A stretch of DNA of 64,000 bases from CAZYTX01 sp964650485. Lineage in GTDB: Bacteria > RBG-13-61-14 > DATKZS01. Made by a program: the position numbers and the translations under genes. The notes beneath the pieces are model-generated. The model did no database searches, was not told the DNA's origin, and saw nothing but the letters and a program-made list of their open reading frames with translations. The stretch lies in assembly GCA_964650485.1 (NCBI GenBank), contig CAZYTX010000008.1, positions 36,251 through 100,250 on the forward strand, in the 5' to 3' direction. Shown here piece by piece: positions 36,571 to 45,754 of this stretch (position 1 is its first letter; each line of letters starts with the position of its first letter).

Positions 36571-37410
36571 GTGAACGGGATGAGGAGTAGAAAGATGTGT
36601 AGCTTGTTGAGAAATGCCATAGCAGCGGTTTTTATTATGTCATTCCTTGCGGCCCCTGCCCTGGCGGGCGAGGAAGCGGGGTTGTCAGTGGATGCGACTT
36701 ACGCCGGGCGCTACGTATGGCGCGGGTTCCCGGTGAACGAGGAGGCGGTGCTGCAGCCCTCTGCGACCCTTTCGGGCGGGGGCTTCAGCCTGAACGTGTG
36801 GTCCAACATGGAGCTCACCGACTGGGGCGAGCGGGCGGGCTACGGCGACGAGCAGGGCAACGCCACCGAGGTGGACTACACGGGTTCGTACACGGCAAAG
36901 GTCGGCCCGGTGGGAATGGAACTGGGTTTTGTAACCTACACCTTCCCGAACCTCTACGAGCTGGGGGATTCGCTGTCCACCACCGAGGTGTACCTGGGGC
37001 TTGGGCTGGAGGCGCCCTTGTACTTCTCGCTCACGACTTATCTGGACGTGGACGGCCGGGGCTCAGAGGGTGCGAGCTATACGAGCCTTGACCTGGGTCA
37101 CTCGTTCGAGCTCTTGGAGCGGCTTTGCCTGGACCTCTCGGCCGGGCTTGGGTATGCGGACCATGACTTCATCGAGGCGTACTACGGCCTGGAAGAAGAC
37201 GGCGGCTTGCACGAGTGGTCCGCAAGCGCATGCCTCACCTTTGCCTGGGAGGGTTTTTACTTGTCCCCGGGGTACGCCTATGCCTCGCTCATTCACGATG
37301 AGGCCAGGGACGAGGTCGAGGACGTTTGGGAGCTTGACCCGGAGTCGGGGTACGTGTTCGTGGGAGTGGGATGGGATAGCAAACTGATGAATAGGGGAGA
37401 GCGGATATGA
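36571..37410 (+). CDS. Outer-membrane beta-barrel porin-like protein (TorF/Gcw_chp type)
   Basis: 279 residues with a Sec signal peptide (cleavage after Ala-Leu-Ala near residue 32). The mature protein is rich in alternating aromatic/small residues and has YAGRYVWRGFPV at the front, a hallmark of the TIGR02001-type putative porins, which are often encoded beside ammonium transporters. It would sit in the outer membrane and may admit ammonium or other small nitrogen compounds. GTG 36571 has AAAAGGA 7 bases upstream; ATG 36580 is an alternative. Overlaps amtB by four bases. Confidence 0.75.
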   Translation: MNGMRSRKMCSLLRNAIAAVFIMSFLAAPALAGEEAGLSVDATYAGRYVWRGFPVNEEAVLQPSATLSGGGFSLNVWSNMELTDWGERAGYGDEQGNATEVDYTGSYTAKVGPVGMELGFVTYTFPNLYELGDSLSTTEVYLGLGLEAPLYFSLTTYLDVDGRGSEGASYTSLDLGHSFELLERLCLDLSAGLGYADHDFIEAYYGLEEDGGLHEWSASACLTFAWEGFYLSPGYAYASLIHDEARDEVEDVWELDPESGYVFVGVGWDSKLMNRGERI

Positions 37411-38633
37411 TTAACTCGGGTGACACGGCTTTCGTAATGGTCTCTTCCGCGCTGGTGCTTATCATGACGCCCGGCCTGGCCTTCTTTTACGGGGGGATGG
37501 TCAGGCGCAAGAACATACTCTCGATACTCATGCAGTGCTTCATACTGCTTTGCGCATTGAGCATCCAGTGGGTCCTGTTCGGGTACTCGCTGGCCTTCGG
37601 CCCGGACCTGGGCGGAGTGGTCGGCAGCCTCGACTGGGTGGGCCTTAAAGGCGTGGGCATTGAAGCGGGCCCGTACGCGGACAACCTGCCCCACCAGGTG
37701 TTCATGATCTTCCAGTGCATGTTCGCGGTGATCACGCCGGCGCTGATCGTGGGCGCGTTCGCCGAGCGGATCAAGTTCTCGTCGTTTCTCGTGTTCATGC
37801 TGCTGTGGGCCACACTTGTTTACGACCCGGTGGCACACTGGGTGTGGGGGGCCGGCGGCTGGCTGGGAGAGCTGGGGGCCCTCGACTTCGCCGGGGGCAC
37901 GGTGGTGCACGTGAACGCGGGCGTGGCCGCGCTGGTGATGGCCGTGCTCATCGGGAAGCGCGAGGGGTACAAAAGACAGCCCTTCTCGCCCCACAACATG
38001 CCCTTCGTGCTGCTGGGCGCCGCGCTTTTGTGGTTCGGCTGGTTCGGGTTCAACGCCGGCAGCGCACTGGCTGCGGACGGCCTGGCAGGCAACGCATTCA
38101 TAACCACCAACGTCGCGGCCGCGGCCGCAGGGCTAGCCTGGGTCCTGATCGAGTGGAAGCAGCACGGGTCCCCCACCGCGCTGGGAGCGGCCACCGGAGT
38201 GGTGGCCGGGCTGGTGGCCATCACCCCGGCGTGCGGGTTCGTAACTCCCATGGCAGCCATTCCCATAGGCGCGGCCGCGGCGGTTCTTAGCTACCTGGCG
38301 GTGGTGCTGCTGAAGGGGAGGCTGGGGTACGACGACTCCCTGGACGTGTTCGGGGTGCACGGGGTGGGAGGAATATGGGGCGCGCTCGCCACCGGCATCT
38401 TTGCCAGCCCCGCGGTGAGCCCGGGCGCGGAAGGGCTCCTCTCGGGGGACCCGGGCCAGCTCCTGGTACAGGTGGTGGGTGTGGCCGTGACCATAGCCTT
38501 CTCCGGCATCATGACCCTGGTGCTCTACAAGATAGTGGACGCCCTGTTGGGCATGAGGGTTGACAGGCAGCAGGAGATCATGGGCCTGGACCTCACCCAG
38601 CACAAGGAAGCGGGATACACGGTGGTGGACTAA
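37407..38633 (+). CDS. amtB: Ammonium transporter
   Basis: 408 residues with 11 predicted helices. Family motifs present: FFYGGMVRRKN near the start, DFAGGTVVHVNAGVAALV (twin-His region), and LDVFGVHGVGGIWGALATGIFA with the second conserved His. It conducts ammonia/ammonium across the inner membrane. The P-II gene follows at once, the standard amtB-glnK pair in which P-II blocks the channel when nitrogen is plentiful. Starts within the stop of the porin gene (ATGA). Confidence 0.96.
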   Translation: MINSGDTAFVMVSSALVLIMTPGLAFFYGGMVRRKNILSILMQCFILLCALSIQWVLFGYSLAFGPDLGGVVGSLDWVGLKGVGIEAGPYADNLPHQVFMIFQCMFAVITPALIVGAFAERIKFSSFLVFMLLWATLVYDPVAHWVWGAGGWLGELGALDFAGGTVVHVNAGVAALVMAVLIGKREGYKRQPFSPHNMPFVLLGAALLWFGWFGFNAGSALAADGLAGNAFITTNVAAAAAGLAWVLIEWKQHGSPTALGAATGVVAGLVAITPACGFVTPMAAIPIGAAAAVLSYLAVVLLKGRLGYDDSLDVFGVHGVGGIWGALATGIFASPAVSPGAEGLLSGDPGQLLVQVVGVAVTIAFSGIMTLVLYKIVDALLGMRVDRQQEIMGLDLTQHKEAGYTVVD

Positions 38634-38647
38634 AGGAGGTCATGCAA

Positions 38648-38989
38648 ATGAAGTACATCATCGCAATAATTCAGCCGGACAGGCTGGAAGAGGTGAAGCA
38701 GGAGTTGCAAAGCAGGGAAGTGAACCTGATGACCGTGACCCAGGTGCTGGGGTGCGGCAGGCAAAAGGGACACACACAGGTGTACAGGGGAAAGACAGAG
38801 GTGGGGAACCTGCTTAAAAAGATAAAGCTCGAGATCGCGGTCAACGATGACTTTGTAGGGCCCACTATCGAGGCCATCGCCGCGGGAGCAAGGACCGGAG
38901 AGATCGGCGACGGCAAGATATTCATACTGGAGCTGCCCGAGTGCATCCGCATCCGCACCGGGGAGAAGGGGTGCGAGGCCATAGGATAA
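38648..38989 (+). CDS. glnK: P-II nitrogen regulatory protein with Glu at the Tyr51 position
   Basis: 113 residues. Aligns without gaps to E. coli GlnB. The T-loop reads GRQKGHTQVYRGKTEVGNLL; Tyr46 is present but position 51, the uridylylation site, is Glu. GEIGDGKIFILELPE is the C-terminal signature. It binds ATP/ADP and 2-oxoglutarate and regulates AmtB and possibly GlnA. ATG 38648 is chosen over 38642 because AAAGGAGG lies 8 bases from 38648 but only 2 from 38642. This form cannot be controlled by GlnD in the usual way. Confidence 0.94.
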   Translation: MKYIIAIIQPDRLEEVKQELQSREVNLMTVTQVLGCGRQKGHTQVYRGKTEVGNLLKKIKLEIAVNDDFVGPTIEAIAAGARTGEIGDGKIFILELPECIRIRTGEKGCEAIG

Positions 38990-39049
38990 AGAAAGGGCTT
39001 ATATCGTCTCATAGAGCGACAGGAAAAAAATTCATAAGGAGGGAATCAA

Positions 39050-40381
39050 ATGAGTGACGCAAACGTGGAAAAGGTTTTAAAGACCGTGGCTGACAAAAGG
39101 GTGAAGTTCATAAGGCTTTGGTTCACGGACGTGCTGGGGTTCTTAAAGAGCTTTGCCATTACAGCGGAGGAGCTCGAGACCGCGCTCAGCGAGGGCATGG
39201 GCTTTGACGGGTCATCCATCGAGGGCTACGCCCGCATCGAGGAGAGCGACATGGTGGCAAAGCCCGACCCGGACACCTTCTGCATACTGCCCTGGCGTCC
39301 CGAGGACTACGCGGTGGCCCGGATGTTCTGCGACGTATTGAAGCCCGACGAGACCCCCTACGAGGGGGACCCCAGGTGGGCGCTCAAGCGCAACCTGAAA
39401 AAGGCCGCGGACCAGGGATACACCTTCTACCTGGGACCCGAGCTCGAGTACTTCTACTTCAAGAGCGGCAACGGCGTGCCCCAGACCCTTGACGCCGGCG
39501 GCTACTTCGACCTCACCCCCCTGGACGTGGCCTCGGACCTGAGGAGGGACACCATACTCTCGCTCGAGAGCATGGGCATAAAGGTCGAGTACTCGCACCA
39601 CGAGGTGGCCCCCAGCCAGCACGAGATAGACCTGCGCTTCATGGACGGCCTCGCAATGGCTGACGCGGCCATGACATACAGGCTGGTGGTGAAAGAGGTG
39701 GCCATGAAGCACGGGGTGTACGCCACCTTCATGCCAAAGCCTTTGTTCGCGCAGAACGGATCGGGCATGCACACACACCAGTCCCTGTTCAAGGGCGGGG
39801 AAAACGCCTTCTTTGACCAGAATGACAAGTATAATCTGTCCAAGGAAGGCAAGTCGTACATCGCCGGGCTGCTCAGGCACGCCCGGGAGATATGCCTGGT
39901 GGTGGCACAGTGGGTCAACTCGTATAAAAGGCTGGTGCCGGGGTACGAGGCCCCCGTGTACATATCATGGGCGAGAAGGAACCGCTCCGCACTGGTGCGG
40001 GTGCCTATGTACAAGCCGGGAAAGTCAAAGGCCACCCGGGCCGAGTTCCGCTGTCCCGACCCGGCCTGCAACCCTTATCTCGCATTCGCTGTAATGCTGG
40101 CCGCAGGATTGAAAGGCATAAACCAGGGGTACGAGCTGCCTGACCCGGTGGAGGAGGACATATTCCACATGACTGAAAAGGAGCGCGAGAAAAGGGACAT
40201 CCTGGCACTGCCCGGAAGCCTTGGCGAGGCCATAGCCGAGACCGAGAACAGCGAGCTGGTGAGGGAGGCGCTCGGAGACCACATATTCGAAAAGTTCATC
40301 GCAAACAAGAAAATCGAGTGGGACCGCTACAGGATACACGTGAGCGCCTTCGAGCTGGACAAGTATCTGCCGGTGCTCTAA
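39050..40381 (+). CDS. glnA: Glutamine synthetase, type I-alpha
   Basis: 443 residues, the length of the GSI-alpha form found in Bacillus and archaea. Motifs: VMGFDGSSIEGYARIEESD-like N-terminus, HHEVAPSQHEIDLRF, KPLFAQNGSGMHTHQSL, RLVPGYEAPVYISWARRNRS. The E. coli adenylylation segment NLYDLPPEE aligns to DIFHMTEKE, so the modified Tyr is Phe and the 25-residue beta-type insert is absent. Arg in SIEGYARIEES corresponds to the feedback-inhibition Arg of Bacillus GS. It makes glutamine from glutamate and ammonia in the cytoplasm. SD AAGGAGGG supports the start. Confidence 0.96.
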   Translation: MSDANVEKVLKTVADKRVKFIRLWFTDVLGFLKSFAITAEELETALSEGMGFDGSSIEGYARIEESDMVAKPDPDTFCILPWRPEDYAVARMFCDVLKPDETPYEGDPRWALKRNLKKAADQGYTFYLGPELEYFYFKSGNGVPQTLDAGGYFDLTPLDVASDLRRDTILSLESMGIKVEYSHHEVAPSQHEIDLRFMDGLAMADAAMTYRLVVKEVAMKHGVYATFMPKPLFAQNGSGMHTHQSLFKGGENAFFDQNDKYNLSKEGKSYIAGLLRHAREICLVVAQWVNSYKRLVPGYEAPVYISWARRNRSALVRVPMYKPGKSKATRAEFRCPDPACNPYLAFAVMLAAGLKGINQGYELPDPVEEDIFHMTEKEREKRDILALPGSLGEAIAETENSELVREALGDHIFEKFIANKKIEWDRYRIHVSAFELDKYLPVL

Positions 40382-40415
40382 GGGATCATTATAAAAAGGA
40401 GTGTTGACTTAAAAG

Positions 40416-42113
40416 ATGGCGGCTCTCAGGATAGCGCAGGCCCAGATAAACACCGTAGTGGGTGACATAAGCGGAAACGCGGCAAAGATAAAACACTACA
40501 TGCAAGAGGCCGCGTCAATGCATGCGGATTTCGCGGTCTTCCCGGAGCTGGCCCTCTCGGGCTACCCGCCCGAGGACCTGCTCTTGAAGCCGCGCTTCTT
40601 AAAAGACTGCAAAGAGGCCCTGGAGGCCCTGCTGCCTCATACCCGGGGCACGAACGCGGTGATCGGCTTTCCCCGCGAGCACCGGGGCAAGGTCTACAAC
40701 GCGGCCGCGGTGATAAACAACGGCGAGCTGAAGACGGTCTACCACAAGATAGAGCTGCCCAACTACGGCGTGTTCGACGAGAAGCGCTACTTCACACCGG
40801 GCGGCCCCTGCCCGGTGCTGCTCGCCGCCGGCGCCAGGGTGGGGGTGACCATATGCGAGGACCTGTGGGTGCCGGACGGCCTGCCCGAGAGGTGCGCAAG
40901 GCGGGACAAGGCAGGGCTGGTGATAAATCTCTCCGCATCGCCGTTCTACGCCGGAAAGATCGAGGACAGGAAGGCCGCGGTCACGGGCTTTGCAAAGCGC
41001 ACCAAGGCGTTCCTCGCATACACCAACGTGGCGGGGGCCCAGGACGAGCTGGTGTTCGACGGCGGCAGCATGGTGGTTGATCCCTCCGGCAATATCATTT
41101 CAAGCGCGCCCAGGTTCAGTGAGCAGATGCTCGTTACCGATGTAGAGGTCCAAGAAGAGCATGAGACAGCGATTGATGATGGTGAAGATGACAGTGCAGT
41201 CCGAATCCAGGTTCGCGAGCAACAAGACAGGCAGCCTTTTCAAAACCAGGTGGCCCCTGAGCTCGACCTGCTGGCCGAGGTCATCGAGGCCCTGGTGCTG
41301 GGCATACGGGACTACGCGGACAAGAACGGGTTCGACAAGGCGGTGGTGGGGCTCTCCGGCGGCATTGATTCCTCGCTCACGGCCGCACTGGCGACCATGG
41401 CGCTCGGGAGCGAGAGGGTGGTCTCGGTTACCATGCCCTCGCAGTACTCCTCCGAGGAGACCCGAAGGGACGCAGAGGCCCTGGCACAAAACATGGGGAT
41501 CGAGATCATCACCGTGCCTATCTCCGATGTCTTCCAGGCCTTCCAGCAAGAGCTCGCCCCCCGCCTGGGAGAGGGCGAGCAGGGCGTGACCCTGGAGAAC
41601 CTCCAGGCCAGGATACGGGGGAATATCATGATGGCGCTCTCCAACAGGTTCGGATGGCTGGTGCTCGCCACCGGCAACAAGAGCGAGACCGCGGTCGGAT
41701 ATGCAACGCTGTATGGAGACACCGCCGGGGGGTTCGCGGCCATTAAGGACGTGCCAAAGACCATGGTCTACCGGCTTGCAAAGCGCATAAACCGCGACCA
41801 GGGCAAAGAGCTGATCCCCGTGAGCGTAATCAAGAGGCCCCCCACCGCGGAGCTGAGGCCCGGCCAGAGGGACCAGGACTCTTTGCCCCCATACGAGGTG
41901 CTGGACCCCATACTAGAGGCTTACGTGGAAAAGGACTGCTCATCAGAGGAGATAGCCGCACAGGGACACGATATAGACACGGTAAGAGGGATCATAAGGA
42001 TGGTGGACAAAAACGAGTACAAGCGGAGGCAGGCCCCGCCCGGCATAAAAATCACGCCCAAGGCCTTCGGCAAGGACAGGAGGCTCCCCATAACCAGCCG
42101 ATACGAGCCGTGA
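40416..42113 (+). CDS. nadE: Glutamine-dependent NAD+ synthetase
   Basis: 565 residues, two domains. N-terminal nitrilase-type glutaminase with Glu44 (VFPELALSGY), Lys111 (YHKIELPNYG) and Cys147 (VTICEDLW); C-terminal synthetase with the P-loop VGLSGGIDSS (~residue 311). It converts nicotinate adenine dinucleotide to NAD+ using glutamine nitrogen, fitting its place behind glnA. Gap to glnA is 34 bases. Confidence 0.95.
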   Translation: MAALRIAQAQINTVVGDISGNAAKIKHYMQEAASMHADFAVFPELALSGYPPEDLLLKPRFLKDCKEALEALLPHTRGTNAVIGFPREHRGKVYNAAAVINNGELKTVYHKIELPNYGVFDEKRYFTPGGPCPVLLAAGARVGVTICEDLWVPDGLPERCARRDKAGLVINLSASPFYAGKIEDRKAAVTGFAKRTKAFLAYTNVAGAQDELVFDGGSMVVDPSGNIISSAPRFSEQMLVTDVEVQEEHETAIDDGEDDSAVRIQVREQQDRQPFQNQVAPELDLLAEVIEALVLGIRDYADKNGFDKAVVGLSGGIDSSLTAALATMALGSERVVSVTMPSQYSSEETRRDAEALAQNMGIEIITVPISDVFQAFQQELAPRLGEGEQGVTLENLQARIRGNIMMALSNRFGWLVLATGNKSETAVGYATLYGDTAGGFAAIKDVPKTMVYRLAKRINRDQGKELIPVSVIKRPPTAELRPGQRDQDSLPPYEVLDPILEAYVEKDCSSEEIAAQGHDIDTVRGIIRMVDKNEYKRRQAPPGIKITPKAFGKDRRLPITSRYEP

Positions 42114-42255
42114 GAAAAAAGACCATATCATCACAAGAGCATGGTTTCACCCCGAGATAAACCGTGATAACATAATAGACTGGCTTCAGCACGCTTGTTG
42201 AAAACACCAAGATATTGACCTAAGCTTAATACCCGAAATTTAGCCGCGGACAACG

Positions 42256-42277
42256 GGGGCACAGGTACCTGTGCCCC
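42256..42277. promoter_or_regulatory. Perfect 22-bp palindrome
   Basis: GGGGCACAGGT followed by its exact complement ACCTGTGCCCC, 36 bases before the MvhD-like start. It may be an operator for the gltS block or a REP-type mobile hairpin. The rest of 42114-42312 shows no gene. Confidence 0.5.
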
Positions 42278-42312
42278 TGTCAATGTAATATAAGGTTATA
42301 ATAAGTGCGACC

Positions 42313-42771
42313 ATGCAAAACCAGGAGATAAAAAAGGGGGCACAAACCGACCCCGGCTTCCAGCCTTACGTTGTGCTGCTCTTTTGCCAGCAGGCGGCCT
42401 CCAGCGACGTGGCCTTCCCGGACTCCACCAGGTGGGTGCGCGGAGTGCACGTGCGCATGGTTCCCATGCCCTGCTCGTCCAAGGTGGAGATAAGCTGCCT
42501 GGTGAAGCTGCTCGCATCCGGGGTGGACGCGGTGCAGGTGGTGGGGTGCCCGCCCGGGCAATGCAGGTTCCTGGCAGGCACGAAAAAGACCGAGCACAGG
42601 GTAGGCTACGTGAGAGGCATGCTCTCCGAGCTGGGCCTAGGCCCCGAGAGGGTGGGGATCATAAGGGGGAGCCGGTTCTCGCTCGAAGACCTGTTGGAGG
42701 CCGCGTACGACAGGGCCGGCGAGGTGATGCCGCTGGGCCCCAACCCCATGAAAAAAGAGGATAAAAAATAG
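42313..42771 (+). CDS. MvhD-like hydrogenase iron-sulfur subunit
   Basis: 152 residues. Matches the MvhD/FrhD family layout: LLFCQQAASSD at the front, PMPCSSKVEISCLVKLLASGVDAV and VVGCPPGQCRFLAGTKK. Five Cys residues are placed for a [2Fe-2S]/[4Fe-4S] cluster. In methanogens and sulfate reducers this subunit passes electrons between a hydrogenase and heterodisulfide reductase HdrA. No hdr or hydrogenase gene is in the window; instead the gene is three bases from the synthase-domain gene, suggesting it feeds electrons to glutamate synthase (inference). Confidence 0.78.
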   Translation: MQNQEIKKGAQTDPGFQPYVVLLFCQQAASSDVAFPDSTRWVRGVHVRMVPMPCSSKVEISCLVKLLASGVDAVQVVGCPPGQCRFLAGTKKTEHRVGYVRGMLSELGLGPERVGIIRGSRFSLEDLLEAAYDRAGEVMPLGPNPMKKEDKK

Positions 42772-42774
42772 GAC

Positions 42775-45753
42775 ATGCCCGCTAAGTTCCGAATACACCC
42801 GAAGCTCTCGCCGCCCAGGCGCCCGCCCATCTCCAGGTACGCCTACCTCGAGGCGGGGAGGTGCTTGAATTGCAGGCGCTGCGTGAAGTACACCTCCTGC
42901 ATCTACAACGTGTACGAGACAAGGGACTTCGACCCGGTATCCATCCAGGACACAGGGGACGTCGCATGCGTGAGCTGCTTCCGCTGCATACAGGAGTGCA
43001 AGGCCGGCATCCTCTCCCGTGCCATAAACCCCCGCTGGGAGAGGCTGGGCAACGAGCACTGGACCCCGCCTGTCATATCCAGTATATGGCGCCAGGCCGA
43101 GAACGGGAAGATACCCGTGTCAGGCGCGGGCTACCGGGGGCCCTTCACCGGACCGGGCTTTGACTCCATGTGGACGGACATGTCGGAGATCGTGCGGCCC
43201 ACCAGGGACGGGATACACGGCCGCGAGTTCATAAGCACGGTCATCGAGCTGGGCAGAAGGCCGGAAAAGCTCTCCTTTGACCCGGACGGCGGGATGACAA
43301 CCGAGCCGCCCCGGTTCGTTGAGGTCCCTTTGCCGGTGATACTGGACGTGCCCCCCTTCGGCAAAACCGGCATAAGCACCAGGAGGGCGATGGCAAAGGC
43401 CGCCCAAAAGCTTGGAACCCTGGTGGTGGCCTCCCTGAAAGAGGCAAGCGGCCCCCTGTCAGAGTTCAAAGAAAACCTCATGGTAAAGGTTGAACCGGAC
43501 CAGGAGGATTTCTCCGGCGTTGCCGGAGTGCCTGTGATCGAGCTGCTCTACTCCGACCGGGTCTACCGGCAGATGGACGCGGCAAAACAGGAGAGCCCGC
43601 AGGCGGTGGTTGCGGTGCAGGTGTGGCTGGACCAGGATGCGCCAGGCCGCGTGCTCGAACTCGCAAGAGAGGGCGCGGAGGCGGTTCACCTGAAGGCCCA
43701 TCATATGGCCCACGGCTTTGGCGCGGATGCCGAGGTCTTTATAACTGAGCTGGTGTCCGGGGTTCACGAGGAGCTTGTCGGGCACGCCATACGAGAGCAG
43801 TTGACCCTGCTGGCCTCCGGCGGCATCGCCATGGCCGAGCACGTGGCAAAGACCATCATAAGCGGGGCCGACGGAGTGGGCGTGGACCTGGCCGCGCTGA
43901 TAGCCCTCGAGTGCAGGGTGTGCAGGGACTGCGAGGAGCAGGAGGCGTGCCCGGTGGACATCGAGAACGTGGACGAGGAGTGGGGCGCGCAGCGTATACT
44001 CAACCTCATGGGCTCCTGGCACTCGCAGCTCATCGAGGTCATGGGCGCCATGGGCATGCGCGAGGTGAGGAGGCTCCGGGGCGAGAGGGGCAGGACCATG
44101 TACTTCAAGGACCTCGAAAAGGAGAGCTTCGCCCCCCTGTTCGGAGAGCGAAAGCCCGCGCCGCTCTCCTCCGGCAACCCCGGCTGGGACGCGGCCCAGA
44201 GGGAACAGGCCCCGCCGCCCGAGGTGAAGGCGCCGGCGCCGCCTTTGCCCGAGCGGCACGCCTACCCCCCGGTGGAGAACCTGGTCGAGGGCTGCGGCTC
44301 ACGCTTCAGGAACAAGCTCTCGAAGTACCGCGTTGTCATCACCGACGCATGCACAGACTGCTACCAGTGCGTGGATGCCTGCAGGTTCGGGGCATTGCAG
44401 AAGACCAGCGAAAGTGGAGTGATGGTAAAGCCCGAGCCCTGCCGCGGCCCCGGGGTGTGCAGGTCGCAGGGGAGCTTCTGCGTTGACGCCTGCCCCGAGG
44501 ACGCCATCATGGTGGGCCTGAACCCGTTGTGGAACACATTCGGGGACCCCAGGTGGACCCCGGACCTGATCGTGTCAACGTGGGACCAGGCCGAGACAGG
44601 CACGGTGCCATACGACTCCGGGCTGGAGTTCACAAAGGGGGAATCCGGCGGAGGGTTCGACAGGATCGAGCTGAACTTCCCTGAAAAGCCGCCCCCTGAA
44701 GACCTGCGGCCGGAGAACATAGACCTCTCCATTCCGCTAAACCGCAGGGAGGAATCAAAAAGGCCCGGGGTGAGGATCGGCATGCCCATGTACGGCGGGG
44801 GCATGAGCTTCGGGTCCATAAGCCTTGCCACCATGCTTTCCAGGGCCAGGGCCTACAAGGCATTCGACTCCTTTGTGTGCACCGGCGAGGGCGGCTACCC
44901 CGGAGAGCTCGAAAAGTACGACCACCACATCATCACCCAGGTGGCCACCGGCCTGTTCGGCGTGCGCGAGGACACCATAAAGAGGGTGCGTGTGGTGGAG
45001 TTCAAGTATGCCCAGGGGGCAAAGCCCGGCCTGGGCGGGCACCTCCTGGGCGACAAGGTCACGCCCGCGGTGGCAAAGATGCGCGAGGCGGTCGAGGGCA
45101 GCGCCCTGTTCTCGCCCTTCCCCTTCCACTCGGTGTACTCGGTGGAGGACCACAAAAAGCACGTGGACTGGATTAAGCACATAAACGAAAAGGCCCTGGT
45201 CGCGGTAAAGGTCTCCACCCCCACAGACGTGGACATGGTCGCGGTGGGGAGCTATTACGCCGGGGCCCACATTATACACATTGACGGGTCCTACGGCGGC
45301 ACCGGCGCGGCCCCGGACATAGCAAAGAAGAACATCGCCATGCCCATCGAGTACGCCATTCCCAAGGTGCACAACTTCCTCGCGGAGGAGGGCATACGGG
45401 ACCAGATGACGCTCATCGCCTCCGGAGGGATAAGGACCGCGTGGGACGTGGCCAAGGCCATCGCCCTGGGCGCGGACGGCGTGGTGCTGGGGACCTCCGA
45501 GATGGTGGCCCTCGAGTGCATAAGGTGCGGGAACTGCGAGAGCGGACGCGGCTGCCCCCGCGGAATCGCAACCACCGACCCCGAGCTGTGCGCGCTGTAC
45601 GACCAGGCATGGGGCGAGCAGAGGCTAATAAACATGTTCCACTCCTTCTGCGCACAGCTCCAGGACATACTCTGGAGGCTTAGCATGAGGAGCGTGACCG
45701 AGCTGGTGGGAAGGACCGACGCGCTTTACCACCTCGACTACGAGGGGAAATGA
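42775..45753 (+). CDS. Tandem-duplicated glutamate synthase domain protein with four Cys-rich segments
   Basis: 992 residues in two homologous modules. Module 2 (~515-992) is a complete archaeal-type GltS synthase domain: ferredoxin motifs DACTDCYQCVDACRFGAL and CVDACPEDAIMVG, FMN/substrate region PMYGGGMSFGSIS (~residue 676), SYGGTGAAPD (~840) and ALECIRCGNCESGRGCPRG (~915). Module 1 (~20-500) has CLNCRRCVKYTSC, CVSCFRCIQECKAGIL, NPRWERLGNEHWTPP, LTLLASGGIAMAEHVAK and ALECRVCRDCEEQEACP, matching module 2 in order, but lacks the GMSFGSIS and GGTGAAP motifs. It makes glutamate from 2-oxoglutarate and ammonia supplied by the glutaminase protein at 45912; electrons probably come from ferredoxin/MvhD, as no GltD is nearby. 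Confidence 0.88.
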   Translation: MPAKFRIHPKLSPPRRPPISRYAYLEAGRCLNCRRCVKYTSCIYNVYETRDFDPVSIQDTGDVACVSCFRCIQECKAGILSRAINPRWERLGNEHWTPPVISSIWRQAENGKIPVSGAGYRGPFTGPGFDSMWTDMSEIVRPTRDGIHGREFISTVIELGRRPEKLSFDPDGGMTTEPPRFVEVPLPVILDVPPFGKTGISTRRAMAKAAQKLGTLVVASLKEASGPLSEFKENLMVKVEPDQEDFSGVAGVPVIELLYSDRVYRQMDAAKQESPQAVVAVQVWLDQDAPGRVLELAREGAEAVHLKAHHMAHGFGADAEVFITELVSGVHEELVGHAIREQLTLLASGGIAMAEHVAKTIISGADGVGVDLAALIALECRVCRDCEEQEACPVDIENVDEEWGAQRILNLMGSWHSQLIEVMGAMGMREVRRLRGERGRTMYFKDLEKESFAPLFGERKPAPLSSGNPGWDAAQREQAPPPEVKAPAPPLPERHAYPPVENLVEGCGSRFRNKLSKYRVVITDACTDCYQCVDACRFGALQKTSESGVMVKPEPCRGPGVCRSQGSFCVDACPEDAIMVGLNPLWNTFGDPRWTPDLIVSTWDQAETGTVPYDSGLEFTKGESGGGFDRIELNFPEKPPPEDLRPENIDLSIPLNRREESKRPGVRIGMPMYGGGMSFGSISLATMLSRARAYKAFDSFVCTGEGGYPGELEKYDHHIITQVATGLFGVREDTIKRVRVVEFKYAQGAKPGLGGHLLGDKVTPAVAKMREAVEGSALFSPFPFHSVYSVEDHKKHVDWIKHINEKALVAVKVSTPTDVDMVAVGSYYAGAHIIHIDGSYGGTGAAPDIAKKNIAMPIEYAIPKVHNFLAEEGIRDQMTLIASGGIRTAWDVAKAIALGADGVVLGTSEMVALECIRCGNCESGRGCPRGIATTDPELCALYDQAWGEQRLINMFHSFCAQLQDILWRLSMRSVTELVGRTDALYHLDYEGK

Positions 45754-45754
45754 A

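Noticed and set aside
38990..39049. Separate sigma-54 promoter for glnA
   Set aside because: No TGGCAC/TTGC pair is present in the gap; transcription is likely from the upstream promoter.
42114..42312. Small gene between nadE and the MvhD-like gene
   Set aside because: No open frame with a ribosome site longer than 30 codons is visible; only the palindrome stands out.
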